Shown: positions 7,033 through 14,808 of the stretch, one piece after another
How positions within the stretch are numbered: position 1 is the stretch's first letter
Layout of the letters: every line of letters begins with the position of its first letter
Assembly (NCBI GenBank): GCA_036271795.1
Contig: DATAZY010000066.1
Coordinates: 1-19,409, forward strand
DNA: 19,409 bases
From: Galbitalea sp036271795
GTDB taxonomy: Bacteria > Actinomycetota > Actinomycetes > Actinomycetales > Microbacteriaceae
Reading direction: 5' to 3'
Made by a program: the position numbers and the translations under genes
The notes under the pieces: model-generated
The model's database searches: none
What the model was told of the DNA's origin: nothing
The model's input: only the letters and a program-made list of their open reading frames with translations

Positions 7033-7641
7033 GTGAGTTTTGCCTTTTTTCTCACCACTCTTGTCGTGGTGGTGACGCCCGGAACGGGCGTGCTCTACAC
7101 GCTCTCCGCTGGCCTGTCTCGCGGATGGCGTGCCAGCATCATCGCCGCGATCGGATGCACGCTCGGCATCGTCCCGCAGATGATCGCGGCCATTACCGGA
7201 CTCGCCGCCATCCTCAACGCGAGTGCGATCGCCTTCCAGAGCATCAAGTACGCCGGGGTCGCCTACCTGCTTTACCTGGCCTACAAGACATTCCGCGACA
7301 AGACGATGCTCGAAGTGGATGTAGCGGCAGCACCCCGTTCCGCGCTTCGGGTCATCGTGTCCGGCATCCTGATCAACCTCCTCAACCCCAAGCTGACGAT
7401 CTTCTTCTTCGCGTTTCTGCCGCAGTTCGTCAACCTGCACGATGCGAACGCGATCCCGCTCATGCTGGGACTCAGCGGCGTTTTCATGCTCATGACGCTC
7501 GTGGTCTTCGTCATCTATGGCATCTTCGCGGCTGCAGTTCGGACTAAAGTGCTCCGACGACCCAAGGTGATGACGTGGATGCGGCGGGCCTTCGCAGCGT
7601 CCTTCGTCGCGCTCGCCGGCAAGTTGGCGTTGACGTCCTGA
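7033..7641 (+). CDS. LysE/RhtB family amino-acid exporter
   Basis: A 202-residue integral membrane protein matching the usual length (about 200-210) of the LysE/RhtB translocator family, which exports amino acids or related metabolites. The N-terminal helix carries the family hallmark TPGTGVLYTLSAGLSRGWRA (usually TPGP in relatives). The loop motif GVAYLLYLAYKTFR (about 76-89) and the LINLLNPKLTIFFFAFLPQF motif (about 114-133) are both diagnostic. Four to six hydrophobic helices are visible. The start is GTG at 7033, preceded at a good distance by the ribosome-binding-site-like GGGGAGA at 7021-7027. Substrate cannot be predicted. It appears monocistronic, with 177 bases before the next gene. 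Confidence 0.93.
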   Translation: MSFAFFLTTLVVVVTPGTGVLYTLSAGLSRGWRASIIAAIGCTLGIVPQMIAAITGLAAILNASAIAFQSIKYAGVAYLLYLAYKTFRDKTMLEVDVAAAPRSALRVIVSGILINLLNPKLTIFFFAFLPQFVNLHDANAIPLMLGLSGVFMLMTLVVFVIYGIFAAAVRTKVLRRPKVMTWMRRAFAASFVALAGKLALTS

Positions 7642-7818
7642 CGGATTCCGTGCGGGTTTGCGGTCCCGTTTTGTCGCCCGTCGCGAGGCTGGTGGGGTGG
7701 GTCGTGGTGCTGGTCGTGGGTAGGTTGTCTTCTCCTCCACAGGCGACCCGAAAAGAAGTTATAAACCAGTTCTGACCAGCATATTCCGAATGTGTGTGCG
7801 GTGTGTCAGAGTGTTGGT
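7642..7818. other. Intergenic region with imperfect inverted repeat upstream of DUF222-HNH gene
   Basis: This 177-base gap holds an AT-rich patch just before the HNH gene, unlike its GC-rich surroundings. AGAAGT (7754-7759) and AGTTCT (7768-7773) form an imperfect inverted repeat around TATAAACC. A CATATTC/GAATGTG near-palindrome follows at 7780-7794. Either could be an operator or part of a promoter; no convincing -35/-10 pair was found. Confidence 0.3.
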
Positions 7819-9231
7819 ATGACCCCGATCCTCGACACTTTGCGGCAGGTTTCCGACCTGTTGGGCACTGTCGCGCGCACGGATCGGGGAAGCCTTTCCG
7901 ATACCGATTTGGTCGCTTTGCTTGCCGCAGAAGAAGGTGCTCGGCGGCTGTTGGATGCGTCCCAGGTGTTGACCGCGGGGGATGTTGCCGACCGGTCCCG
8001 ATACGAACTGGGGGCTGAGGGCCTCTCGATGCGGTGCGGGCAGGCGAAACCCGTAGATTTCATCGAACAAACCACCCGGGTTTCCAAAGCTGAGGCCTCC
8101 TGCCGGATCCGGATCGGGCTGGCGGTCCGCCCACGACAGAGCATCCTCGGTCAGGCACTGCCACCCGAGCGACCCATTGTGGCCGAAGCGATGACCGCAG
8201 GACTGCTCGGCATCGACACCGCCGCCACCATTCTTTACAGCCTGAAGCAGGCTGCCGGCGGGTGTGAGGCAACCCCGGAGAACATGGATGCCGCAGAACT
8301 CGCCCTCGTCAAGCTGGGCACCACCGACAGCACCGACCTGGTCGCCGACATCGGTCGGGTCTGGCGCGACGCCCTCGACCCCGACGGCATCGAACCCCGG
8401 TATGAAGAGATCCGGGCCCGGCGCGGTGTTTTCATCGGGCGGGAGCGCAACGGGATCAAGAAGTACACGATCAACGCCGCACCAACCCTTGCTGCCGAGT
8501 TGGATGCGGTGTTCCTCGACTCGATGGACCCCAAAGCCGGTCCCCGGTTCCTGAGCGAAGACGACCTCGCCCGCGCCGTGACCGTTGGTGAAGACGACAA
8601 CGGTGAACTGGTGGAAACCATCATCGACCCGCGGTCGCTCGACCAGAAGCAGCACGACATCCTCGAAGGCGTCCTCACCGCCGGGCTCCGTGCAACCTGG
8701 GAAGGACCAGTCAACCTGCGCACCATCGGCAGTGTGACCGCGGTAATCCAACTCAAAGACCTGCAGGACGGCACCGGATACGGCATCCTCGAAGGCGCCG
8801 ACGAGGTCATCCCCGCCACCGCGGTACAAGAAATAGCCTGCGACACCGGATTCCAGCTGGTCGTAATGGGAAGCAAAGGCGAACCCCTCTACCACGGCCT
8901 GTTACAGCGCTACTTCACCCCGCCACAACGCAGGGCGATGATCGTCCGCGACGGCGACCGATGTATCGCCCCAGGCTGTAAGAAACGGGCAGCCAGCACC
9001 CACGCCCACCATGTGATCTTCTACTCACACGGCGGACCAACCGATATCGACAACGGGGTCCTGTTGTGCCCCGCGCACCACCACGCCCTCCACCAGGGAG
9101 CCTTCGAAATCAGGATGATCGACCACATGCCATGCATCCGCGCCAGCAGCAACACAATCGCAAACGGCGCACACGACAACACCGCCTGGAAACCCGCCAG
9201 CCACAACCGACTACTCACCACCGCCGCGTAA
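7819..9231 (+). CDS. DUF222 / HNH endonuclease-domain protein (13E12 type)
   Basis: A 470-residue protein with an N-terminal DUF222 region (about 20-340) and a C-terminal HNH nuclease domain (about 370-425). The HNH part reads RDGDRCIAPGCKK, then HAHHVIFYSHGGPTDIDNG, then LLCPAHHHALH. It keeps two zinc-type cysteine pairs (C-x4-C and later C-x2-HHH) and the catalytic His-Asn-His framework. This family, called 13E12 repeats in mycobacteria, is abundant and often multicopy in actinobacteria. Its role is unproven; mobility or DNA processing has been proposed. I prefer the ATG at 7819 (MTPILDTLRQVSDLLG) over in-frame GTG codons from 7792. No clear ribosome-binding site was seen. Multiple near-identical copies elsewhere in the genome would be expected. 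Confidence 0.9.
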   Translation: MTPILDTLRQVSDLLGTVARTDRGSLSDTDLVALLAAEEGARRLLDASQVLTAGDVADRSRYELGAEGLSMRCGQAKPVDFIEQTTRVSKAEASCRIRIGLAVRPRQSILGQALPPERPIVAEAMTAGLLGIDTAATILYSLKQAAGGCEATPENMDAAELALVKLGTTDSTDLVADIGRVWRDALDPDGIEPRYEEIRARRGVFIGRERNGIKKYTINAAPTLAAELDAVFLDSMDPKAGPRFLSEDDLARAVTVGEDDNGELVETIIDPRSLDQKQHDILEGVLTAGLRATWEGPVNLRTIGSVTAVIQLKDLQDGTGYGILEGADEVIPATAVQEIACDTGFQLVVMGSKGEPLYHGLLQRYFTPPQRRAMIVRDGDRCIAPGCKKRAASTHAHHVIFYSHGGPTDIDNGVLLCPAHHHALHQGAFEIRMIDHMPCIRASSNTIANGAHDNTAWKPASHNRLLTTAA

Positions 9232-9327
9232 CCCGACACCGCGACGGCAACGGCAACGGCGATGGCGCCACGCTCGAACCCCCTGCGGCATCCATCCAGC
9301 GAAGGCCAAAGGTCGACCACCGATCGC

Positions 9328-9344
9328 AATTCGACCATCGAATT
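9328..9344. repeat. AT-rich 7-bp perfect inverted repeat between convergent genes
   Basis: AATTCGA (9328-9334) and TCGAATT (9338-9344) are perfect inverted arms around a 3-base loop, placed between the stop codons of the convergent DUF222-HNH and moeA genes. It is a weak candidate bidirectional terminator, or a protein-binding palindrome. It has no U-tract. The remaining 125-base gap holds a short GGCAAC-like repeat near 9240 and nothing else recognisable. Confidence 0.3.
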
Positions 9345-9356
9345 AGTCGATGCGCC

Positions 9357-10544
9357 CTAGAGCGGAGCAGCCCACGGCAGCGGGAACGCGTCGGTATCGG
9401 CGCCGGCGACAACTCCCTCCGGCGGGCACACCAGCACCCCGACGGAGTCAGCCAGACCCCGCATCATCGTCGAGCCGAGCCAACCGGTTGCGACCGCGAG
9501 GCCGTCTTCGAGACGATAAGGGATCAGCAGCGACGTGGATGCCCGCCCCGACAGCTCGGCCCCAACCGCAACGCGATGAATGGACGGCGCTGCCGCTCCC
9601 GTCATGCCCGCGAGCAACGGTTCACCGATTGTCAGGAGGGCGAGAATCGCAGCGAGCGGATTGCCGGGCAGGCCAACCACGAAGCGACCATCGGCGAGTC
9701 TTGCCAGCAGGCTGGGACCGCCCGGTCGCATCCGAATGCCGTCGATCAGCATGGTCGCGCCGAGCGCGTGCAGCGCGTCTCGGAGGTGATCCGCGCTCGA
9801 AGACCCCGTGCTTCCCGTCGTGACGATGACCTCGTGACCGGCCGGATCGGTCGAAAGCGAATCGATCATGCCCGGCAGCGAATCGCCGAGATGGATCGCA
9901 TCGGAGACAAACCCACCAAGCTGGGCGATCAGCGACGGCAGCACCGGACCAAAGCTGTCGCGCACCCGGCCGCTGGCCGGAATGCCCACCGAAACCACCT
10001 CATCGCCGGTGAGCACAAGTCGCACCCTGGGTCGCACACTCACGGCCACTTCGTCGTGCCCGGCGGACGCCGCCAGCGCGATATGGGCGGGGTTGAGGAC
10101 CGTCCCCGCCGTGATGAGCACATCACCAGTCATCGCCTCCGTTCCGGCCAGCCTCACGTGCTCGCCGTCGCGAGGCTCGTCCGGTCGGGCGGAAGGTGTT
10201 GTCGTCACCCACTTGGCGTCGCCGTGCCGCGCAATGGACGCGTGCTCACTGCGCAACACTGCGATGGCACCCGGCGGCAGCATCGCACCCGTGACGATGG
10301 GGCGGCACTCGCCCGACGCGAGCGTCGCGGAATCGACCACCCGCCATGGCGCCGCGCCACACACCGCCCAGCCATCCATTGCAGACGACACATAGTGCGG
10401 CAGATCGCACAGCGCGAAAAGGTCGCGCGCGAGACGTCGTCCTGCGGCATCACCGAGGGCGACAAGTTCTGAAGCCCCCGGAACCGCTGCGTCGTAACTG
10501 CGATGTCGCGCGGCTGTCCAGCTGGGGCGGATAGCTTCGCTCAC
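9357..10544 (-). CDS. moeA: Molybdopterin molybdotransferase MoeA
   Basis: A 395-residue MoeA protein, which inserts molybdate into adenylylated molybdopterin to give active Mo-cofactor. Landmarks: DLPHYVSSAMDGWAV (47-61, keeping the Asp of the SAMDG motif), LTGDEVV (178-184), the nucleotide/molybdate-site motif VTTGSTGSSSADHL (241-254), RMRPGGPSLLA (271-281) and VVGLPGNPLAA (289-299). The usual TTGGVSVGxxD appears as TGSTGSSSAD, so the loop is divergent while the final Asp is kept. The start is taken as the GTG at 10544, four bases after the DUF6457 stop. A longer in-frame reading to 10745 runs through the upstream gene's repetitive tail and is not protein-like. There is no good ribosome-binding site, so translational coupling to the upstream gene is likely. 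It is the last gene of the mobA-DUF6457-moeA unit. Confidence 0.93.
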   Translation of the reverse strand: MSEAIRPSWTAARHRSYDAAVPGASELVALGDAAGRRLARDLFALCDLPHYVSSAMDGWAVCGAAPWRVVDSATLASGECRPIVTGAMLPPGAIAVLRSEHASIARHGDAKWVTTTPSARPDEPRDGEHVRLAGTEAMTGDVLITAGTVLNPAHIALAASAGHDEVAVSVRPRVRLVLTGDEVVSVGIPASGRVRDSFGPVLPSLIAQLGGFVSDAIHLGDSLPGMIDSLSTDPAGHEVIVTTGSTGSSSADHLRDALHALGATMLIDGIRMRPGGPSLLARLADGRFVVGLPGNPLAAILALLTIGEPLLAGMTGAAAPSIHRVAVGAELSGRASTSLLIPYRLEDGLAVATGWLGSTMMRGLADSVGVLVCPPEGVVAGADTDAFPLPWAAPL

Positions 10545-10548
10545 GGCA

Positions 10549-10917
10549 TCAGGAAGCCGCGTGGTTGTTGTGAACAGCGGTGTCCCCAATGGCGGTGTCC
10601 CCAACGGCGGGATCCTCAACCGCGGTGTTGCCAGGAGCAAAGTCGCGGGCGGCCGCGCGAGCGTGGCCGGCTGCGGCGGCAAATGCCGACGCGTCAGTCG
10701 AAGCCCCGCTCTCGACAGCGCGACCGGCCGCGTAACCAACGACATACGCGGTCAGGGGAGCGGCGGGGCGGATGACCGCATGCGCGATCTCGCCGGCGAG
10801 GCCGAGCACCGCATCAACATCCACCGCGACACCGTCGAGGCTCAGTCGATCCACGAGCGCCGCGCACCACGCTTTCAGAATCGCCTCCTGGTCGGGTGCG
10901 GGGGATAGGTCGGCCAT
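10549..10917 (-). CDS. DUF6457 protein, stand-alone between mobA and moeA
   Basis: A 122-residue protein in which residues 1-95 match the DUF6457 pattern: LKAWCAALVDRLSLDG, then VLGLAGEIAHAVIRPAAPLT, then YVVGYAAGRA. In actinobacteria this domain is commonly linked with molybdenum-cofactor genes and often fused to MobA or a related protein; its biochemical role is unknown. Here it is a separate gene that starts at the ATG at 10917, two bases after the mobA stop, with an AAGGAG ribosome-binding site five bases before the start. The last 28 residues contain a degenerate pentapeptide repeat (NTAVE-DPAVG-DTAIG-DTAVH) encoded by four 15-bp units, not part of the domain core. The tail is likely disordered. 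Confidence in the gene is high because of the ribosome-binding site and operon position; function is inferred by association only. Confidence 0.88.
   Translation of the reverse strand: MADLSPAPDQEAILKAWCAALVDRLSLDGVAVDVDAVLGLAGEIAHAVIRPAAPLTAYVVGYAAGRAVESGASTDASAFAAAAGHARAAARDFAPGNTAVEDPAVGDTAIGDTAVHNNHAAS
10578..10637. repeat. Four degenerate 15-bp tandem units in the DUF6457 tail
   Basis: Four consecutive 15-base units of the form CGGTGTCCCCAAtGG occupy 10578-10592, 10593-10607, 10608-10622 and 10623-10637. The first two differ at one base, and the others are more diverged. They keep the reading frame and encode a pentapeptide repeat. This looks like a slippage-derived in-frame expansion at the 3' end of the gene. 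Confidence 0.75.
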
Positions 10918-10919
10918 AG

Positions 10920-11561
10920 TCACTCCTTCGTGTGCTGCGGTTGTGTGTGCTGCGGTTGTGGGGTCAGAACCCCGAGCCTGGTCGCATCGGCCCAGGTGTC
11001 GACGTCGTCGGTTGATCCATCCGGCACCGGCACCGCAATCGGATCGAGTCCGGACAGAAGCGCGCGCACCGAAAGGTTCTCGAGGTCGCCCGAGTCGCGG
11101 TGTCCTGCCACGCAGTCCGAGAGAAATCGAGTTAAATACACGCCGGCGAGCGGTTGGCGTCGGCCATCGGATGAGACGGCCACCGCACCATCTGTGCCCT
11201 GCACCGCACCGAGCAGCGCTTCGATCGCGTCGCCCACCGCGGGCATGTCGCACGCGACGACCACCGTGAAGTCGGATGGGCCGGCATCCAGCGCCGCCGC
11301 GCCCAGCGCGTCGACCCCAGCCGCTATGCCTGCTGCCGGTCCCGAAAAGACCGGAAACTCGCGCGTGATCAGGACATCGGTACCGGGGACGGCTTCGGCA
11401 ATATCGGACGAGTCGCCAACCACCACGATCCGACGCGCCGTCGCGAGTGCGGCCAGAGTGCGAGCGAGGAGGCTCTGTCCGCCCAGCGAGAGTCCAGCCT
11501 TGGATGCACCGCCGAGCCGAGTTGCACGGCCGCCGGCCAGCACAATCGCATCAATGATCAC
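10920..11561 (-). CDS. mobA: Molybdenum cofactor guanylyl/cytidylyl-transferase MobA
   Basis: A 213-residue nucleotidyltransferase that attaches GMP (or a related nucleotide) to Mo-molybdopterin to make the dinucleotide cofactor used by formate-dehydrogenase-like enzymes. The N-terminal IVLAGGRATRLGGASKAGL contains the LAGG-x4-[RM]-G-x3-K nucleotide-binding loop, and VVACDMP (about 94-100) holds the Asp that binds metal. The length fits the family (about 190-210). The start is GTG at 11561. A TAGGCT box lies six bases upstream, so the message may be leaderless. The C-terminus ends in a QPQHT duplication encoded by a perfect 15-bp tandem repeat. It is first in the minus-strand operon with DUF6457 and moeA, and divergent from fdhD with only 44 bases between the start codons. 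Confidence 0.93.
   Translation of the reverse strand: MIIDAIVLAGGRATRLGGASKAGLSLGGQSLLARTLAALATARRIVVVGDSSDIAEAVPGTDVLITREFPVFSGPAAGIAAGVDALGAAALDAGPSDFTVVVACDMPAVGDAIEALLGAVQGTDGAVAVSSDGRRQPLAGVYLTRFLSDCVAGHRDSGDLENLSVRALLSGLDPIAVPVPDGSTDDVDTWADATRLGVLTPQPQHTQPQHTKE
10930..10959. repeat. Perfect 2 x 15-bp tandem repeat at the 3' end of mobA
   Basis: GTGTGCTGCGGTTGT occurs at 10930-10944 and again immediately at 10945-10959. Read on the minus strand it encodes QPQHT twice at the MobA C-terminus. The repeat preserves the frame, so slippage would lengthen or shorten the tail by five residues. Confidence 0.85.
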
Positions 11562-11605
11562 GCCAACAGCCTATGCAGCGCGGGTGTGGTGTGCTGTGAT
11601 GAATC
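11562..11605. promoter_or_regulatory. Compact divergent promoter region between mobA and fdhD
   Basis: Only 44 bases separate the start codons of two divergent molybdenum-cofactor units. On the minus strand TAGGCT (11568-11573) sits six bases before the mobA GTG, the spacing expected for a leaderless start. On the plus strand TGTGAT (11595-11600) lies five bases before the fdhD ATG and is a poorer -10 match. The two promoters must overlap, which favours coordinated control. No clear operator palindrome was recognised. Confidence 0.4.
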
Positions 11606-12484
11606 ATGGGAAGAATCGCGATTCGACGACGAGTCACCCGGATCTCACTCGAGACCGGCGCCCGCTCAACCGAAGATTTTCTTGCGGCCGAAGAGCCGCT
11701 TGAGATCAGGGTCGGCGGAACCCCACTGGTGGTCACGATGCGAACTCCCGGGCACGATTTCGACCTCGCCGCCGGCTTTCTGGTGTCCGAAGGAGTCGTG
11801 GCCGCGGCGGGCGAAATCCTCGCAACGCGCTACTGTGCGGGTGCAACGGCCGAGCATCTCAACACCTACAACGTCCTCGATGTCACTCTCGCGTCCGGTG
11901 TCGCGGCACCGGACCCCAGCCTGGAGCGCAACTTCTACACGACCTCGTCCTGCGGCCTGTGCGGAAAGGCGAGCATTGACTCGGTTCGCACTCACTCCAA
12001 CTGGGATGTTCACGCCGACGACCTCGTCATCCCCGCGAGTCTGCTCGCCACATTCCCCGACCGGCTCCGCGAGGGACAGGATGTCTTCGACAAGACCGGT
12101 GGTCTCCACGCTGCCGGGCTGTTTGACGCTCGTACCGGAGAGCTGCTGGTTCTTCGGGAGGATGTCGGCCGACATAACGCGGTCGACAAGGTCGTCGGCT
12201 GGGCCGTCACCAATGGGATGCTTCCGTTGCGTGGCACCGTGCTCATGGTTTCGGGCCGCTCGTCGTTCGAGCTGACGCAGAAGGCGCTCATGGCCGGCAT
12301 CCCGTTCCTCGCGGCAGTGTCGGCTCCGTCGTCGCTCGCCGCCGAACTCGCCACAGAAGCGGGTATCACCCTCGTCGGTTTTCTGCGCGGCCATTCGATG
12401 GTCGTCTATTCGAGACCTGATCGAGTGGATGCCGATCCCGCTCACGCTCTCGCTCAGTCGCTCCCGCAGGAGGTCGCGTCGTGA
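11606..12484 (+). CDS. fdhD: Formate dehydrogenase accessory sulfurtransferase FdhD
   Basis: A 292-residue FdhD, which carries sulfur from a cysteine desulfurase to the molybdenum cofactor of formate-dehydrogenase-type enzymes; without it these enzymes are inactive. The key CGLCG motif is present (Cys116 and Cys119, in TTSSCGLCGKASID). Other family landmarks are STEDFLAAEEPLEIRV near the N-terminus, TPGHDFDLAAGFLVSEG (about 48-63), TGGLHAAGLFD, LREDVGRHNAVDKVVGWA, and a C-terminal GFLRGHSMVVYS. The length is typical. The start ATG at 11606 begins MGRIAIRRRV. The TGA stop overlaps the GTG start of the downstream oxidoreductase by four bases (GTGA), a strong sign of an operon and of the enzyme that FdhD serves. 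Confidence 0.96.
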   Translation: MGRIAIRRRVTRISLETGARSTEDFLAAEEPLEIRVGGTPLVVTMRTPGHDFDLAAGFLVSEGVVAAAGEILATRYCAGATAEHLNTYNVLDVTLASGVAAPDPSLERNFYTTSSCGLCGKASIDSVRTHSNWDVHADDLVIPASLLATFPDRLREGQDVFDKTGGLHAAGLFDARTGELLVLREDVGRHNAVDKVVGWAVTNGMLPLRGTVLMVSGRSSFELTQKALMAGIPFLAAVSAPSSLAAELATEAGITLVGFLRGHSMVVYSRPDRVDADPAHALAQSLPQEVAS

Positions 12485-14796
12485 CGGTGAAGAAACCACT
12501 AATGGCGAAGAAGCCACCCGTCATCGACCCGGGCTACGACCAGCTGACCGTTCACCCGCCGGAGAAGTGGGCCGTCGGACTCCCGGCAATTCTCCACTCC
12601 GTGGTTCCCGCCGTGGAGCAGATGGGTGTGGAGCGGGCTGCGAAGACGCTTCTTGCGATGAACCAGAAGGACGGCTTCGACTGCATGAGTTGCGCCTGGC
12701 CCGACCCGGACAATCGCAAAATCGCCGAGTTCTGTGAAAACGGTGCACGGGCGGTCACCTGGGAGGCAACTCCGATTACGGTCCCAACAACCTTCTGGGC
12801 CGAGCACTCCATCACCGACCTGCTGACGAAGTCGGAGTACTGGCTCGGGATGCAGGGCCGCCTTGTGGAGCCCGTGTACAAGGCCGCCGACAGCGATAAC
12901 TACGTGCCGGTGAGTTGGAGCGATGCGTTGACGATCATCGCCGAGAAGTTACGCGGGCTCGAGTCGCCCGATCAGGCCGCGTTCTATACCAGTGGCCGCA
13001 CCGCCAACGAGACGGCGTTTGTCTACCAGCTCTTCGCGCGGGCCTACGGCACCAACAACCTGCCGGACTGCTCCAACATGTGCCACGAGTCCACGGGAAC
13101 CGCAATGGGCGAGACCGTCGGAATCGGTAAGTCGACGATCGCATACGACGACTTTGAGGAGACCGATCTCGTCATCGTGATGGGCCAGAATCCCGGCACG
13201 AATCATCCGCGAATGCTGACAGCGCTCGAGGATGCCAAGCGTAACGGTGCCAAGATCGTGGCCGTCAATCCCCTGCCCGAGGCTGGCCTTCTGCGCTACA
13301 AAAACCCGCAGACCGTTCGCGGCCTCATCGGTCGCGGCACCGAGATGGCCGACCAGTTCCTGCAGATTCGACTGGGCGGTGACATGGCGCTGTTGCAGGC
13401 GGTTTCGAAGCGGGTGCTCGAGGCGGAGGATCGCAACCCCGGCACCGTGCTCGACCACGAATTTCTTGACCAGTACACGCAGGGGCTCGACGGATTCCGC
13501 GCGCATCTGTCGAGCCTGGATGATGCGGAGGTAGGTGAGGCAACGGGGCTGCGTCCCGCCGAGATCGATGAACTCGCGGATCGCTACATCGCCGCCAAAC
13601 GGGTGATCATCACCTGGGCGATGGGCATTACGCAGCACCGGAAGGGCGTCGACACGATCAAGGAGATCGTCAACCTTCTACTGCTCCGCGGCAACATCGG
13701 CCGACCGGGCGCGGGGGCATCTCCGATCCGGGGCCACAGCAATGTGCAGGGCGATCGAACCATGGGCATCTGGGAGAAGATGCCGGACAAGTTTCTGGAT
13801 GCGCTCGCCGCGGAGTTCCATTTCGAGCCGCCGCGCGAGCACGGCTTCGATTCGGTGAAGTCGATTCAGGCGATGCAGCGCAACGAGATCAAGGTCTGGT
13901 TCGCCCTCGGCGGCAACCTGGTCGCAGCGATCTCAGATACCGGGGCGGCCGAAGCCGCGATGCACGGTACGGACATGACCATTCAGGTGTCAACGAAGTT
14001 GAACCGATCGCACGCCGTTGTGGGCGCGGAGGCGCTCATCCTCCCGACCATGGGTCGAACGGAGTTCGACATGCAGGAGACGGGCCCGCAGTTTCTTTCG
14101 GTCGAAGACACCGTTTGCGCTGTCCACGCGACACATGGGGCTGTTCCGCCGGTATCACCCAACCTGCTCTCTGAGGTGGCGATTGTCACCCGACTCGCGC
14201 GCGCCGTATTCGGTGACGACGGCCCGATCGACTGGGCGGGATTTGAGCGGGACTACGACCGCATCCGCGAATCGATTTCGCGGGTCGTACCCGGCTTCGA
14301 GACGTTCAACGAGCAGGTGCGCAGGAAGGGCGGCTTCGTGCTGCCGAACGGCCCTCGCGACTCCCGCACCTTCCCGACCGCGTCGGGAAAGGCGATGATT
14401 ACCGTCAACGAGCTCGAGGCTGTTGTTCGGCCGGCTGGCCGGCTCATCCTGCAGACCATGCGCTCGCACGACCAGTTCAACACGACGACCTACAGCCTCA
14501 ACGACCGCTACCGCGGGATCAAGAATGGCCGCGACGTGATCTTCATCAACCCGGACGACCTGGTCGAACTGGGCCTCCGCGACGGCGACCGGGTGGACAT
14601 CTTCAGCGAGTGGAAGAAGGAGCCCGACCGCGAACTCCGTAACTACCGGGTTGTCGCGTACCCGACAGCGAAAGGATGTGCGGCCGCGTACTTCCCGGAA
14701 GCGAATGTACTTGTCCCGCTGGACAGCGTCGCGGAAGGCAGCAACACCCCGGTCTCGAAGGCGATTGTCATTCGATTGGAGAAGGTTCTGCCTTAG
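12481..14796 (+). CDS. FdhF/YdeP-family molybdopterin oxidoreductase
   Basis: A 771-residue molybdopterin-dependent oxidoreductase of the FdhF/YdeP (formate-dehydrogenase alpha-like) subfamily, cytoplasmic and without a Tat signal. Residues 66-93 hold a cysteine cluster (C68-x2-C71 and C85, in GFDCMSCAWPDPDNRK and FCENGARAV) for a probable Fe-S cluster. NMCHEST (199-205) places Cys201 at the molybdenum-ligand position that is selenocysteine in E. coli FdhH. The substrate-binding and cofactor domains follow, ending in a typical molydopterin-dinucleotide-binding region (QTMRSHDQFNTTTYSLNDRY onward). The substrate is not predictable: YdeP-like members are linked to acid or oxidative stress, and formate is possible. 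The start is GTG at 12481 with AGGAGG at a spacing of seven bases, overlapping fdhD. It carries no separate electron-transfer or NAD-binding subunit next to it, which is typical of this subfamily. Confidence 0.95.
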   Translation: MTVKKPLMAKKPPVIDPGYDQLTVHPPEKWAVGLPAILHSVVPAVEQMGVERAAKTLLAMNQKDGFDCMSCAWPDPDNRKIAEFCENGARAVTWEATPITVPTTFWAEHSITDLLTKSEYWLGMQGRLVEPVYKAADSDNYVPVSWSDALTIIAEKLRGLESPDQAAFYTSGRTANETAFVYQLFARAYGTNNLPDCSNMCHESTGTAMGETVGIGKSTIAYDDFEETDLVIVMGQNPGTNHPRMLTALEDAKRNGAKIVAVNPLPEAGLLRYKNPQTVRGLIGRGTEMADQFLQIRLGGDMALLQAVSKRVLEAEDRNPGTVLDHEFLDQYTQGLDGFRAHLSSLDDAEVGEATGLRPAEIDELADRYIAAKRVIITWAMGITQHRKGVDTIKEIVNLLLLRGNIGRPGAGASPIRGHSNVQGDRTMGIWEKMPDKFLDALAAEFHFEPPREHGFDSVKSIQAMQRNEIKVWFALGGNLVAAISDTGAAEAAMHGTDMTIQVSTKLNRSHAVVGAEALILPTMGRTEFDMQETGPQFLSVEDTVCAVHATHGAVPPVSPNLLSEVAIVTRLARAVFGDDGPIDWAGFERDYDRIRESISRVVPGFETFNEQVRRKGGFVLPNGPRDSRTFPTASGKAMITVNELEAVVRPAGRLILQTMRSHDQFNTTTYSLNDRYRGIKNGRDVIFINPDDLVELGLRDGDRVDIFSEWKKEPDRELRNYRVVAYPTAKGCAAAYFPEANVLVPLDSVAEGSNTPVSKAIVIRLEKVLP

Positions 14797-14808
14797 CCGT
14801 GCCCCGGG

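Noticed and set aside
6856..7740. Minus-strand 294-codon frame 6856-7740
   Set aside because: It is antisense to the clear LysE/RhtB gene and reads as charged low-complexity sequence.
7819..9231. DUF222-HNH gene as part of the SIR2-HerA defence system or a homing endonuclease in an intron
   Set aside because: It is on the other strand, over 3 kb away, and its family is widespread; no intron or intein signs are seen.
9066..10472. Plus-strand 468-codon frame 9066-10472
   Set aside because: It overlaps the end of the HNH gene and is antisense to moeA; Arg/His/Gln-rich shadow composition.
10545..10745. Extended MoeA N-terminus to 10745
   Set aside because: It overlaps the DUF6457 tail repeats and has no MoeA similarity; GTG at 10544 fits the operon.
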